64,000 nucleotides of DNA. It comes from Platanthera guangdongensis (lineage: Eukaryota > Streptophyta > Magnoliopsida > Asparagales > Orchidaceae). Where the stretch lies: the NCBI GenBank assembly GCA_039583875.1, contig CM077151.1:22134766-22198765 (forward strand). The letters are read 5' to 3'. A program made the translations under genes and the position numbers. Positions 33,370 through 44,135 of this stretch are shown piece by piece. Each line of letters starts with the position of its first letter. Within the stretch, counting starts at the first letter, position 1. The notes below the pieces were generated by a model that saw only the letters and a program-made list of their open reading frames with translations, did not search any database and was not told the DNA's origin.

Positions 33370-33800
33370 GAGCACTGCGAAAGGCGGACAAGCGGCCAGG
33401 CGAGTTGCGGGCAGCGAGCTGCGGGCTGGGCGAGCTGGCGAGGTGCGGGCCGAGGGAAGCGAGTTGCGGGCTGGGCGAGCTGGCGAGGTGCGGGCTGGGC
33501 GAGCTGGCTAGATGCGGGAAGCGAGCTTGGGGAGGTGAGTTGCGGGCTGAGGGAAGCGAGCTGTGGGCGGCGAGTTGGGGGCGGCGAGCTGTGGGTTGGG
33601 CGACCACTGGAGAGCAGCGAGCTGCGGGCGGCGAGATGGGGGCGGCGAGCTGCGGGCTGGGCGACCGCTGGAGAGCAGCGAGCTAGGGCGGCTGGAGAGC
33701 AGCGAGCTGCGGGCTGGGCGAGCTGCGGGCTGTGGACAACGATCTGCGGGTTGTGGACGGCGATCTGCGGGTTGGGTAAGCGAGCTGCGGGCAGACCGAC
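33370..33800 (-). repeat. GC-rich minisatellite in the Copia-2 leader
   Basis: Irregular repeats of GCGAGCTGCGGGCTGGGCGA and GGCGAGCTG-type units fill the 5' untranslated leader between the PBS and gag ATG. Frames through it on either strand (SELRAA..., ARNSPP...) are artefacts of the repeat. Confidence 0.8.
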
Positions 33801-33849
33801 AGATGCACGAGCAGAGGTGCGAGCGCGAGAAAGAGTTTAATGGTAACCT

Positions 33850-33862
33850 GGCTCTGATACCA
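33850..33862 (-). other. Copia-2 primer binding site
   Basis: TGGTATCAGAGCC on the minus strand, flush with the 5' LTR: the initiator methionine tRNA type usual in plant copia elements. Confidence 0.92.
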
Positions 33863-34044
33863 TGTTAGAATGACAAAAGCCTTCTATTGATTAAGTGTAA
33901 ACAATAGGTATGAGTACAAACATATAGGAAGAGAAGAGGAGAAATCTCAAATCTACAATGTGGGACTAAACCTAAAAACAACATGGGCTCATAAATGCAA
34001 TGGGCTTTACATGGGCTTTACAATGGGCTTGTACTATATTAACA
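33863..34044 (-). repeat. Copia-2 5' LTR
   Basis: 182 bp, TGTTAGAATG to ATTAACA in plus coordinates, followed by the AATCT duplication. Matches 15921-16093. Confidence 0.93.
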
Positions 34045-34106
34045 AATCTATCTAAAAAAACAGCGATAGAAGAGAAACAAGAACTTATAAGAGCTATTGC
34101 CGGTAC

Positions 34107-34200
34107 CTTCGCCGATTTCAAACTCCTCAAACTCGTCATCGTCCTCGAATAGATCCATCTTGATGTCCTCGCCTGCTGCAGGTTTCGTCTCCGTCGCCAT
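34107..34200 (-). CDS. DSS1: DSS1/SEM1 proteasome subunit, first coding exon
   Basis: ATG at 34200 opens MATETKPAAGEDIKMDLF followed by EDDDEFEEFEIGE. The acidic block DLFEDDDEFEEFEI is the signature of DSS1/SEM1, the small acidic 26S proteasome lid subunit that also binds BRCA2-type and TREX-2 proteins. After 31 codons plus one base a GT donor follows (GAAG|GTACCGG), phase 1, which fits the conserved Asp-Trp that starts the next part of the family. The rest (about 40 residues, Trp- and Asp-rich) is not found on the minus strand downstream in this window. The intron therefore contains Copia-2 plus Tat-B and more, or the gene is truncated. Copia-2 begins 63 bp after the exon. Confidence 0.85.
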
Positions 34201-34460
34201 CGTTACAACGCCTGGACCAAGCGAGAAAGCACCACCTGGAATTGTGACTGGCAGAGAAAGCACAGAATAAAATCTTCACGACGTCGGGATCGGGACTGGC
34301 AGAGAAAGAAGAACGATGCACCGGTCACTCACCGCCTGAGATCGAACGGGAGTGGCGACAACCACGACGCTGCAGACGCGTGGATCAATCGAGAAAGCAC
34401 CACCGGGAATCGGAAGACCTGAGAATTTGCTGTCGCCGGACGGAAGATCAAGCTTGTTCG
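34201..34460 (-). promoter_or_regulatory. DSS1 5' leader with possible leader intron and short duplication
   Basis: On the minus strand a donor-like GGCG|GTGAGT lies at about 34332. Two CTCTGCCAG acceptor-like sites lie closer to the ATG, allowing a short 5'-UTR intron. The segment around GCGAGAAAGCACCACCTGGAA (34220-34241) is repeated in diverged form near 34388-34412. The exact transcript structure cannot be read from sequence alone. Confidence 0.35.
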
Positions 34461-34796
34461 CCGGGAGATCGAAAGGAATGGAAAACCTAACGAGAGTGAC
34501 GGCAGAGAGATGAATGCTTGGTGGCTGAAAATGTAATTAACCACAAAATTATATTTGTAATCAAACATGCTATTTGTACCCATTGTGTAAATATAAAATT
34601 AGCATCTCATTCCCTCTTTTTTTTTTTGTAACACACATTTGAAAATCAAAACTAAAAAAAAATTATAAGAACACACATGTAAAAATTGACATTCATTTAA
34701 AATGTTTCTCTCAAAAAAATATGCATTGACATTACAAAAAATAAAAACATTCATGCTCAAAAAATTATGTTTCTTTCTTCAAAATCAACGCATCAC

Positions 34797-34908
34797 AACA
34801 TCTGATTACAAAAAAAATGAGAACAAGATCAACCTCGCAGCATTTGATTATAAAAAAATGAGAACGTTATCAACCTCATGACATCTGATTACAAAAAAAA
34901 TGAGAAAG
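34797..34908. repeat. Short tandem repeat, about 50-bp unit
   Basis: CATCTGATTACAAAAAAAAT followed by GAGAAC and a short variable part recurs about 2.5 times. It lies in an AT-rich interval (34560-34930) without genes. Confidence 0.7.
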
Positions 34909-34959
34909 CAAGGACGACATCATGAAAAAGAAAAGCCAAACTCTAAAGAACATCTCCGG

Positions 34960-35168
34960 CAAAGTGATGCTAAGATCTCTTAAATATGAAATATGTGGGT
35001 GTTACTCGAAGCATCCGGATGGGGATCTAAGTGGAATCTCCTACCCGTTGCCCCTGGGTGGGTATAAATAGGCAAACGCAAGGAGTTTCTACGGGTATTG
35101 GATAGCCGTGTATCCTACACGACCCGTTATGCCTCTGAAACCGTTATTCGTCCAAATATACACTAACA
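34960..35168 (-). repeat. Probable Copia-4 3' LTR
   Basis: Ends CACTAACA at 35168. The minus strand next to it reads AGAAGGAGAT then TGTTAGTG, that is PPT then LTR start. A TATA-like TATTTATA lies at about 35068 on the minus strand. The left edge is not determined because no matching 5' LTR is seen. Confidence 0.55.
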
Positions 35169-36169
35169 ATCTCCTTCTATATTTGTGACAAATAACGTGT
35201 ACGTTTCAGAGTGCAGAAAGTGGAGAGTAACAAAACCAGGTTTCCGACTTTACACATTTCCATAAGAGTTAACACAGTTTAAAATAAAATGTAAACATAA
35301 GTTTTAAACAACAACATAAATCATCCAGAAAATATAAATGTGCTACTCCATAACAAATAAGTCTGGAAAAACAAAAAATGACAATGGATAAACGTGTAAC
35401 AATTCTACTCAAAGAGTAGATCATCATCATCCAAGTCAAAATCCACTTTCTCTCGTCCTTCTTCACGAGTGCCTGCAAGAAATTTCATGAGTCAAACTCT
35501 ATGAATTCATAAACATATGCAATGACGTATCAAAGTAAACTAGTTCTACCTAAATGAGCTTAGTACTTGTAGCAGTAGTGAAGTAACACTGTTAGCATCT
35601 TTATCCAATCTAACTAGGATCAGTCAAGTTTTAATTTTAATAAATCAAACGTTGTTATCTTACTCATTAGTGACCATTATGTACCTCATCATATGACTTG
35701 GCATACCGTCATTTGCAACATTATCAAATGTGTAATAATGTGTTATGATCACTAATGTTAGATTAACTTGTACAACGGCTTTCTATTCTTAGTTGAATAA
35801 TTCTCAAATCAGTGTACAACGAGAAAGATGTTAAGTCATCAGGTGTGGAATGACTAACATCTAACCATCTTGGACTTTCATCAAGAAATTATTTAGGGTT
35901 TTCAGTTTGTTATTAGATGCTTGAATGTTGCGACTATAGGTTCTTGCTATGAAAACATAAACATTGGAGGAAGTTTCATATTTCTATGAACTTTAATCTA
36001 ATCTCCCACGATGTTTTTATTGTGAGAACTCTATTTAAGCCCTTTGTCAAGGCGTCTGCAACATTATATTTTGACATCACATCAACGAGGTTCATAATCC
36101 CTTAACTCGTAAGGGAGGTCAACCAAGCTTGTTTCATCTGTAGTTACCTTCTTTTACTATTGAACAAAG

Positions 36170-36450
36170 TGTTCGTAACAATCGTTTTAGTAGTCTGATT
36201 GACGTAGTAAACTGCAACAGAACTCAGCTTCAGGCTCGACAGTGGAATGTCCATCAACAAAACTCTTATCCACTCTGCTTCTTCTCCCGCTGAAGTTATA
36301 GCACAAAGCTTGAATTCCATAAAAGATAGTGCAATACAGGATTGCCGCTTGGACTTTCAGGCTACAGCTGCTGCTCTTAGTGTGAATATAAATCCACTGG
36401 TGGTCTTGCTGTCGTTTAATTTTGAGCACCATAATGCATCAGAATATCTT
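36170..36450 (-). pseudogene. Copia-4 RNase H remnant
   Basis: Read on the minus strand as YSDALWCSKLNDSKTTSGFI, then a stop replacing Trp in the usual WKSK motif, then EEAEWIRVLLMDI. This is the copia RNase H order, with stops and frame changes. Confidence 0.65.
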
Positions 36451-36509
36451 TTGAAAACTGGAGGATGACCATGGTAACATAAAACATACGCTTGTGTGTG
36501 TTTTAGGTA

Positions 36510-37320
36510 TCACAACAGCCTATCAAGGGCATCCCAATGGTCCTGGCTAGGATTACTAGTGAATCTACTTAATATGTCGACCGTAAAGTCTATGTCAGGT
36601 CTTGTGCAGAGCATAACATACATGAGACTACCAATAAGTTTAGCATAATCTAACTGTCTAACCGCAGCTTCATCATTGGGCTTCAAGCGATTATTATAAT
36701 CGTAAGGTGTCTCCACTGTTTTACGTTCATTGTATCTCCATGTATCCAACATGGAATTTATATAGTGGCTTTGACATGGGGAAATGTCATTTTTCTCAAA
36801 GCTCACTTGCATGTCTAGTATAGTCTCAGCTATGCCTAGGTCTTTAACGCTAAACGTCTTCATTAGTTCTGATTTAACGTCATCCACCACGGATTGATCA
36901 GAACCAAGAATCAGCATATCATCCACATACAAGCATATTATAGTGACTTTGTTCGATCTATGACGTATGTAAAGACATTTGTCTGAGAGACTCGACATGA
37001 ATCTCATGTTTCTTACACTATAGTCAAACTTCTCATAACATAATTTTGGTGCTTTTTAGGCTGTATAGCGACTTGATTAACTTACAGACCTTACTTTTGT
37101 GACCGTCTACTATGAAATCTTCAGGTTGGCTCATGTATATTTCTTCGGCCAGATCTTCGTTCAAAAACGCAGTCTTAACATCCATTTGATGAAAAATAAA
37201 GTTCTTAATAGACGCAGTAGCAAGGAGTATCTTAATGGTTGCTAAGTAACACACTGGTGAATATACATCAAAGTAATCCACCTCACTAACTTGTGTGAGA
37301 CCTTTAGCCACCAGGCGCGC
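36510..37320 (-). pseudogene. Copia-4 reverse transcriptase
   Basis: N-terminal piece VYFDVYSPV-like region with FHQMDVKTAFLNEDLAEEIY (37311-37033). After a frame change the catalytic ICLYVDDMLILGSD and VKDLGIAETILDMQVSFEKN, ending KLIGSLMYVMLCTRPDI (37007-36510). A gap between the pieces near 37010-37035 removes the frame. Confidence 0.85.
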
Positions 37321-37547
37321 TTTATACTTAGCTACGCTACCATTAGGATTGAGCTTCTTTTTAAAAACTCACTCACACCCTATAGTTTTAGCCTCTTTTG
37401 GCTTATCAACCAACGTACAGGTATTGTTCTAAAGTAAAAAAGTTCATCTCTTCATCAATGGCTTCTTTTCAGAGTAATGAATCCCTTAATCTCATCGCGT
37501 CCTTATAGGTGGATGGATCAGCCTCAACGTGGTAAGTGATAATTTCA

Positions 37548-38520
37548 CTACCAAAAGTTCTGGGAGTTCGCTCTCACCAAAGTCCTTCTAAACTCGAGGA
37601 TATTATTGTCTACCGGGACGGAATAGGAGGTGCTCGGTACTGATTCAGGATCTTCCTCAGTAATAGTTGCTTGCATACCTGGGATTATCAGGTTCTTATC
37701 CTTAAGGAACTTATCCTTAAATAACACAGCATCCATAGATTCAATAAATATATTATTAGACAGGTTTGAGAATTTATCTACAACACTATCTTCATCACAA
37801 CCTAAGTAGACACACGTGTTGGTCATAGCTCCAAGTTTAGATCGTCTAGAGTTAGAGACACTGACATAGGCTATGCAGCCTCAGGTCTCTTAAATCAAAG
37901 CTCGTATGGCGTGACATTTAACTTAGCATGAAAGACTTTGTTTAGAATGTTGTTTGCTGTCTAGTAATAGACATGGGGTCTCTTAAATCAAAACTCGTAT
38001 GGCGTGACATCTAACTTAGCATGAGGGACTTTATTTAGAATGTTGTTTGCAGTCAAAACTGCTCCCCAATAGGTAGTAGGCATGCCAGCAGTGAGGAGCA
38101 TAGAATTCAACATCTTTGTTAATATTTCATTCTTTCTCTCAGCTATACCATTCGATTGGGGTGAGTAAAGAGCAGTGGTTTCTGCTTTGATGCCTTAAGA
38201 GGCAAGAAATCATTTGAACTCACTAGATCTGTATTCTCCTGCTCTATCACTTCTAAACCTCTTTATTCTCATGTCTAGTTGATTTTCTACCCTAGTTTTG
38301 AAAAGACAAAACTTTTCAGATGCTTCATCTTTAGTTTTAAGAAGGTAGATGTGACAGAACCTAAAGCAGTCATCTATAAATGTGATCATATACTTCCTTC
38401 TTCCTTTGGTGACAAAACATTTAAAGTCATATATATTAGAATGTATAAGTTTTAGGGGTGTTGTGCTCCTAGTAACCACACTAAAAGGTTTCCTAGTGAT
38501 CTTAGTCTGAGCACACACGT
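37548..38520 (-). pseudogene. Copia-4 integrase with internal direct duplication
   Basis: 38518-38210 holds LKLIHSNIYDF, where the first catalytic Asp is Asn, YMITFIDDCFRFCHIYLLK, and RIKRFRSDRAGEYRSSEF with the second Asp. A roughly 85-bp segment beginning GGTCTCTTAAATCAAA is present twice in direct orientation (about 37888-37965 and 37978-38060). The C-terminal part runs to about 37550. Confidence 0.75.
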
Positions 38521-38557
38521 CATATTTCTCAGACGGTGACTTAGTGTATAATATAAT

Positions 38558-39073
38558 CTAGTGAGTTCTAGCTATTTGGAACATTTTCTTATAGTTCACG
38601 TATCCTAGTCTCTCATGTAGAGTCTTAGGGCTAACTAAGTTTATTTGAACTTGTTGAACTAATTTGTTTGCTAGACATAGTTGGTACATCCTATTTTGGA
38701 CGTATGCACATCCAAAATAGTATGAGTTAACAGACAGTGTTACTCTACCGCTACAAAAAGTAAAAGATATACTGATATCACATAATAGACTTATAGACAC
38801 TAAGTTAGCAGCTAATAAAAGAATAAATTTGACGTTCTTTAAAATTAAAGACTTACCTGAGGATAGCAGCAAGGTTGTGTTCCCCACCTTCAGCACGCCA
38901 GCTATCTCGCCATTGACCACCATCACAGACTCTTTCACAATAATGAGTCCTGTCATAAGAGCAGAATTATTGCAAACGTGGCACGTCGCCCCCGAATCCA
39001 AGTACCACTGTGTACTGGCCTTAGCATTTCCGACCATCGTAACAAAATTGGAAGGCTCAGCTAGGCTAACCAT
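38558..39073 (-). pseudogene. Copia-4 protease and pre-integrase
   Basis: QWYLDSGATCHVCNNSALM contains an intact DSG active site. LLCDISISFTFCSGRVTLSV and LHERLGYVNYKKM (pre-integrase) follow. Joined to gag through a shifted frame near 39070-39190. Confidence 0.8.
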
Positions 39074-39903
39074 ATTGACTTGGTTGTCATCCTATGGTGC
39101 TTTGGTTCTTTCCCGTTTATGGAGCCTGCAGTCAGATGCGCTGTACCCCCACTTGTTGCAGTTAAAACACTTGCTCTTGAACTTTTAGTGCATTTGTTAG
39201 GGTCTACAACTTGGGAGCTACCATGGGAGGGTCTGGTCCTCTTAGGGTTCGACACGCGTTTATAACTGAGGACCATATTAGCCGCATTATTCTGCTTGCT
39301 AACAATTTCTAAAGCGCGTCGAGTCCTATTTTCATCCTCAATGCGAATAAATCGCTTGAGGTCATTAAGAATGACCTGCATCTTCTTGCGGTACATTTCA
39401 GTTTTAAAGTTGTACCACGTAGAGTACAACTTATAAATGATCGTGTCAGCAACAAAACTGTCTGGCCGGGAAATATTCTCATTATGTAAAGAATCTACTA
39501 AAGCTTCAAAATCTGATACCTGAGAGAGAATCGTCTTCTTCTCGTCGAACATGAATGAATGGAATTTGTCCACCAGGTGCGCCTTGGATAGATCATCCTC
39601 TTGCCTGAAGTGCTCCTTCAGTGCCTCCCGGATTTCCTTAGCAGTCTTCATCTTGATGTACGTCTTTGCTAGACTGGAGGACAAGCAGTTCAGCAGATAG
39701 TCGCGGCAGAAGTCCTCATCAGCGATCCACTGGGCTTCCTCTTCAGTTGCCATAACGTCAACACGATCAGACTGAACTATGTAGAACACGTTCAGGTACT
39801 TCATCCCAAACTGGGTATTCAGCTTCCAGTCGTTGAACTCTGTCGCCGTGAATTTCTCTAGTTTTGTCATAGGAACCGGTGACGAGAAATTTCCCTTCAT
39901 CAT
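39070..39903 (-). pseudogene. Copia-4 gag
   Basis: Starts MMKGNFSSPVPMTKLEKF; contains FNDWKLNTQFGMKYL, DYLLNCLSSSLAKTYI and DLSKAHLVDKFHSF, a copia Gag. The zinc knuckle, read in a neighbouring frame near 39150-39190, is CFNCNKWGYSASDC. The His of CX2CX4HX4C is Tyr, consistent with a C-to-T change. Confidence 0.83.
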
Positions 39904-40120
39904 TATAGGTGTCTTTGATCTTCAGTCAAGCAGAGGAACTCAACTTCTGAAAGCAACAGCAAAGGACCTTCTTCTCCTGCAGGTGGAGACTTTTCCCACA
40001 GAGATCGAGACGGGATAGAAATCCTGAGTCTGCCACTTCTCTAATGGCGCAGAAAACAGATACAACAACAACAAAAATTGCAGGTAGATTTCTGATTTAG
40101 AGCAGCAGCAGGAAAACGCC

Positions 40121-41598
40121 AACAATGGTGGCGACGATCTTCTCCCCGAGCCTGACTATGGTGGCCAAAAACTACGGGGAAATTCTTCTAAATGTGAAGA
40201 AGATGGCCTGCTCCACCAAATGTGAAGATGGCCTGGCCCTTCCCGTTCTCCTGTTTAGGGCGCCAAAAAGAACTGCTTGCGATCAAGGAGCGACTGAGAA
40301 AGAAACCAACGATGGACTTGACGTTCTTATCAATCGAGAAGCGATGTTCTTCCCGATTCTAGGCCGATCAAAGCAATGGCGGCGAGCTTTTCCTTTGGCG
40401 ATCTAGGAGGCGAAAGCCTCTATGCTGGCGGGGCTTCTTCCTTCCCGATCGACCCCGGCGGCAAGCAGAAAAATAGCAAAACCTTTCCCGATCAGAAGAC
40501 GATGGAGATATTTCTTCATATTTCCTTTTTCCGATCCAATAGAAACAGCGGTGGCAGAGCCTTGCAGCGACAATCAACGCGATTTTCTCTCGATTTTTAG
40601 CGGTGAACGACAACGGATCTGTGCAAGTTACTGACAGCCGGTTACCTCCAGTGCTGGGTCTACCGGCTGGTGGTAACCTCTAGTGACCAACTTCTTGTAG
40701 GTTTTAGGAAATTTGGGGCATTACACCGCCCCTTCCCAGCGGTCGCCTCCCCCGGCCGCGGGCTCCGCCCGCAAGGGGCGGCGCGCCCGGCCGCCCCTTT
40801 CCCATGGTCGCCTTCTACGGACGCGGGCTCCGCTTTTTCCTTTGTCGGCAAGCATTCACCACCGGTCTGGCCGTCCGTCCATAACAAGCTTCCCTCATCG
40901 TCTGATCGCTCCGTAACGATCATTGTAGTTTATTTCTTAAGTAATCACTCACTAACCATTGTGATTAGTGGGGGGATATTATTTAAATATTCGGCCCGCA
41001 AACAACAAACATAATAAGCAAAATATATGCTCAAAACTATACAAAATTAATAAAATCAGTGATTATGGTGTGTTGATAGCCACATAATTACCAGTCTCTT
41101 TATTTCTAACATTTTGGCTCATCTGCTTTCTTCCTTCTCAGGCCGGAGCTCTGTCGGATTCCTCCTACGAGCCAACTTCAAGCCACATTCAAGCCATCTG
41201 CAATTCTCTTTCGGGCCTTATTCGAGCCACTGACAGGTCATCGCTTCGCCGTCGAAATTTGCCCAAGTCCACAGACAAGTGACGAAAAGGAAATTCCTAT
41301 AATAGCAAGCGCACGTTCGTGCGCATCGCCAAAGCCAAAAACCTCACGCGGAACAACCCATTGTCTGTCATGAGCCCAAGACTCTTTCTCTCATCTCCAA
41401 AGTGTAACGAGGAGCGGCTTGTCGCCATCGATTCTCCGAGAAAGCTATAATCGCAAGCAAATAGTAGAGTTTGACCGACACATACTCAGCCGCATGGTTT
41501 TTTACCCCAGTTGAGTGTTGGACTAGAGAGCATACAAGCCCGACCAGAGCACATGCAAATTAGTTCGAGCAAGTACCTGCACGACCGCTTAGTTGTAT
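40121..41598. other. Interval without a supported gene
   Basis: 40735-40880 is strongly GC-rich and contains a diverged direct repeat ending CGCGGGCTCCGC (about 40757-40768 and 40823-40834). 40650-40690 holds an imperfect inverted repeat around GGTTACC/GGTAACC. On the minus strand TGTAATGCCCCAAATTTCC at about 40731 resembles the start of some plant LTRs, but no other end is found. 40900-41600 shows nothing recognisable. Confidence 0.4.
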
Positions 41599-42265
41599 GT
41601 CAATATACAAATATAACACAAAACAAGAATAATAAAAGTGACATAGGGTTTAACGTGGAAACCCAATAAGGTGAACACCACAGAACGATCAGAGTCCAGC
41701 CCAAAAAGTTGCCAATAAAATGTATGAAATAATAGGCAATTACAGGGTTTTCCCTCCTCGGTCCTTATATGATCTTCACCAGCTTCACACTATACAATAA
41801 AATAAATTGTAACAAAAAAACTGCAAATTACTAACAGCGGCGGACGAGACGGATTACAAAAATTCTCTCCAAGATGCCTCTTCGAATCATTACCCAAATT
41901 TGCTCTAGATCCAATTTGTGTGGGCAAAGTACTTCTCATCAACGTCGTACAATGACATTCAAAAGCTCTCCCAAACTAAAATGATTGTCACAAAGGCCTA
42001 TTTAGAAATCTTTTAATGCTTGAGTTTGGAGAGAAGTGGATGTCTTACCCCTCCTCCTTCATCCCTATTTATAGGGTCAAAACTAAGGAGGTAGATGACA
42101 TGTAGATAAAACTTCCATGAAATTTCCTTTGGTCAAAAAAAACACATGTTGGTTTAAAGGTCAAAGATAGTTTCTCCTATTCACACTTGACATGAAACAC
42201 ATGCTTGAAAAGCATGGTCAAAGTGGGCCAGCCTCTTTTACACTTAGGAGGAAATTATCTTAACA
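41599..42265 (-). repeat. Copia-3 3' LTR
   Basis: Right end TTATCTTAACA at 42265. A TATA-like box (CTATAAATAG on the minus strand) lies near 42070. About 41836-42265 aligns with 60478-60902. The left end is uncertain (TGTCAATA at 41599 is the best candidate). Confidence 0.65.
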
Positions 42266-42579
42266 AATCTCATTCCTTTCGACTAAGTGAAGAAAACTAT
42301 CATTTTAACAATCTGCCCCAGAGTCTCCGATTTGCCTCCCACCAGGTCCTCCAACAACATGTTTATACATTTGATCAGCAACACAAAATTCAAGTTAATA
42401 AGACTCAAATTCAACAGTTTTCTCCACAAATGACGGGAACTGTACTCAATGACTTATTTTCCCCTTTGCTTTATGTGGAGGGAACTGCCATACAGGCGAT
42501 CCTCACGTAGTGTTCGAACTTCCCTTTTGACGCAATCTTCGAAAGCATATCTGTTCCATTTTCATCTGTGTGCACCTTC

Positions 42580-43003
42580 TGTAAATCCAACTCTTTCTGC
42601 TCTAGAGTATCGTGTATCCAATGATACAACGTGTCAATATTCTTGGACCTCGAGTGGAATGTGGGGTTCTTCCCTAAATGAATTGCACTCTAACTGTCGC
42701 AACAGAGTGTGTAACACTCCTGAGTGAAACTCAGCTCCTTGATGAAACGCTTCATCCAAAGAGGCTCTTTCCCTGCCTCATTGACTGTTATAAACTCTGT
42801 CTTCATAGTAGACAGTGTGACGCACTTCTGCAGTCTAGACTGCCACGACACAACCTGGAGCTCAATCTAGATCTTCCGGAGTCCAAATCTCCTGTCATAT
42901 CAACATCAATATAGCTCAATAGCTCTAGCTCACTACCTTCAAACTTTAATGCCAAGTCTGACGTCCCATGTATGTACCTTAGAATCCACTTCGCAACGTT
43001 CAA
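42580..43003 (-). pseudogene. Copia-3 RNase H
   Basis: MNVAKWILRYIHGTSDLAL leads into the RNase H region LLSYIDVDMTGDLDS. Further down, in other frames, CDS*SAIHLGKNPTFHSRSK is visible at about 42710-42640. Stops and indels throughout. Confidence 0.78.
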
Positions 43004-43900
43004 TGCTCTCTTCCGGGGTTGGAGAGAAACCCACTAGTAGTGTCAACCGTTTGTGCTATATCAGGGAGGGTGCACGCCATCGCGTACATAAGACTGCCAA
43101 CTACAGAATCATAGGGGACCTTTTGCATCTCCTCTTTCTCTTCAAGTGTGCTTGTGCATTGGTCAGCAGTAAGTCTGAAGTGATCTACAAGCGGCGTGCT
43201 CACCTTCTTCGCTTTATCCATACTGAATCTCTGTAGCACCTTCATGATATCTCTCTCTTGCGATAACTAAAGTAACTTGGATCCTCTATCTCTCTGAATA
43301 TTCATCCCTAGGATGGTCTTCGCAACTCTCAAGTCATTCATTGTAAATGTGGAGCTCAATTGCCACTTCAGCTCGGTAATACGAGCAGTGCTCCTACCAA
43401 CTATCAGCATATCATCAACATATAGGAGTAAGATGATGAAATCATCTAGAGCATATTGCTTCACGAACACGCAATGATCTAGGGTGGTCCTCTTGAAGTC
43501 AATCTCCTCATAAATGCATCGATCTTCTTGTACCACTATCGTGGGGTCTGCTTCTGGCCATACAAACTCTTCTTCAGGCGACAGACTAAGCTCTCCTTCC
43601 CTTTCACCCTAAAACCTTCAGGCTGTTCCATATAAAGTTCATCCGCAATATCACCATGCAGAAAAGCGGTTTGGATATATATCTGTTCAATCTTTAGGTC
43701 TTGCATCACAACATGGCCAAGAACAATCAGAATAGACTACATCTTCACAATAGGTGAGAAGATCTCATCAAAACCAACTCTCTGTTTCTAACTTAATCCC
43801 TTTATCACTAATCTGGTCTTATATCTGAGTGGCGTCGAAGGGTCTATGTTCTTTACTCTGAAAATCCATTGATTCTTCAAAGTCTTCTTGCCCTTAGGCA
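43004..43900 (-). pseudogene. Copia-3 reverse transcriptase
   Basis: 43536-43267 contains IILLLYVDDMLIVGRSTARI (catalytic motif) and LRVAKTILGMNIQRDRGSK. 43245-43000 continues with VSTPLVDHFRLTAD and VVGSLMYAMACTLPDIAQTV. N-terminal parts up to about 43900 are visible in shifted frames. Multiple breaks. Confidence 0.82.
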
Positions 43901-44135
43901 ATCATACTAGCTCATAAGTATGATTTTCATGTAGTGACTGCATCTCCTCCTACATAACAATCATTCGTTCTTTCTTCTCTGAGCTCTACATTGCTTCATC
44001 AAAGCACTCGGGCTCTCATGCATCAGTCAACAAAATATACTCATTAGCGAAGTATCTTAAAGATGGGTGTCTAAATCTATCAGACCTACGCGGAGCGAGC
44101 TTAGCTGATGGTATAGGCACGTCATCAGTGATTTC

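Larger units (their letters stand above)
15921..34044 (-). mobile_element. Copia-2: Ty1/copia element split by Tat-B
   Basis: LTRs at 15921-16093 and 33863-34044 are flanked by the perfect duplication AATCT (15916-15920 and 34045-34049). A PBS lies flush with the 5' LTR, and gag, protease, integrase, RT and RNase H follow on the minus strand. Tat-B with its own duplication interrupts the RT. Without Tat-B the element is about 5.1 kb, a normal copia size. It carries several stops and frameshifts. It lies just downstream of DSS1 exon 1, in the same orientation as that gene. Confidence 0.95.
34960..40120 (-). mobile_element. Copia-4: degenerate Ty1/copia element
   Basis: Minus-strand gag (39903 downward), protease, integrase, RT and RNase H remnants in copia order, then PPT and a 3' LTR end. 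The 5' LTR is not recognisable: 39904-40120 is leader-like, and no sequence matching the 3' LTR lies upstream. Every domain has breaks. Confidence 0.82.

Noticed and set aside
33405..33868. Ala/Arg/Gly-rich frames in the Copia-2 leader
   Set aside because: Produced by the minisatellite; multiple overlapping frames are open for the same reason.
40731..40731. Start of a minus-strand LTR (TGTAATGCCCC)
   Set aside because: Resembles LTR starts, but no opposite end, TSD or internal region was found, so no element is called.
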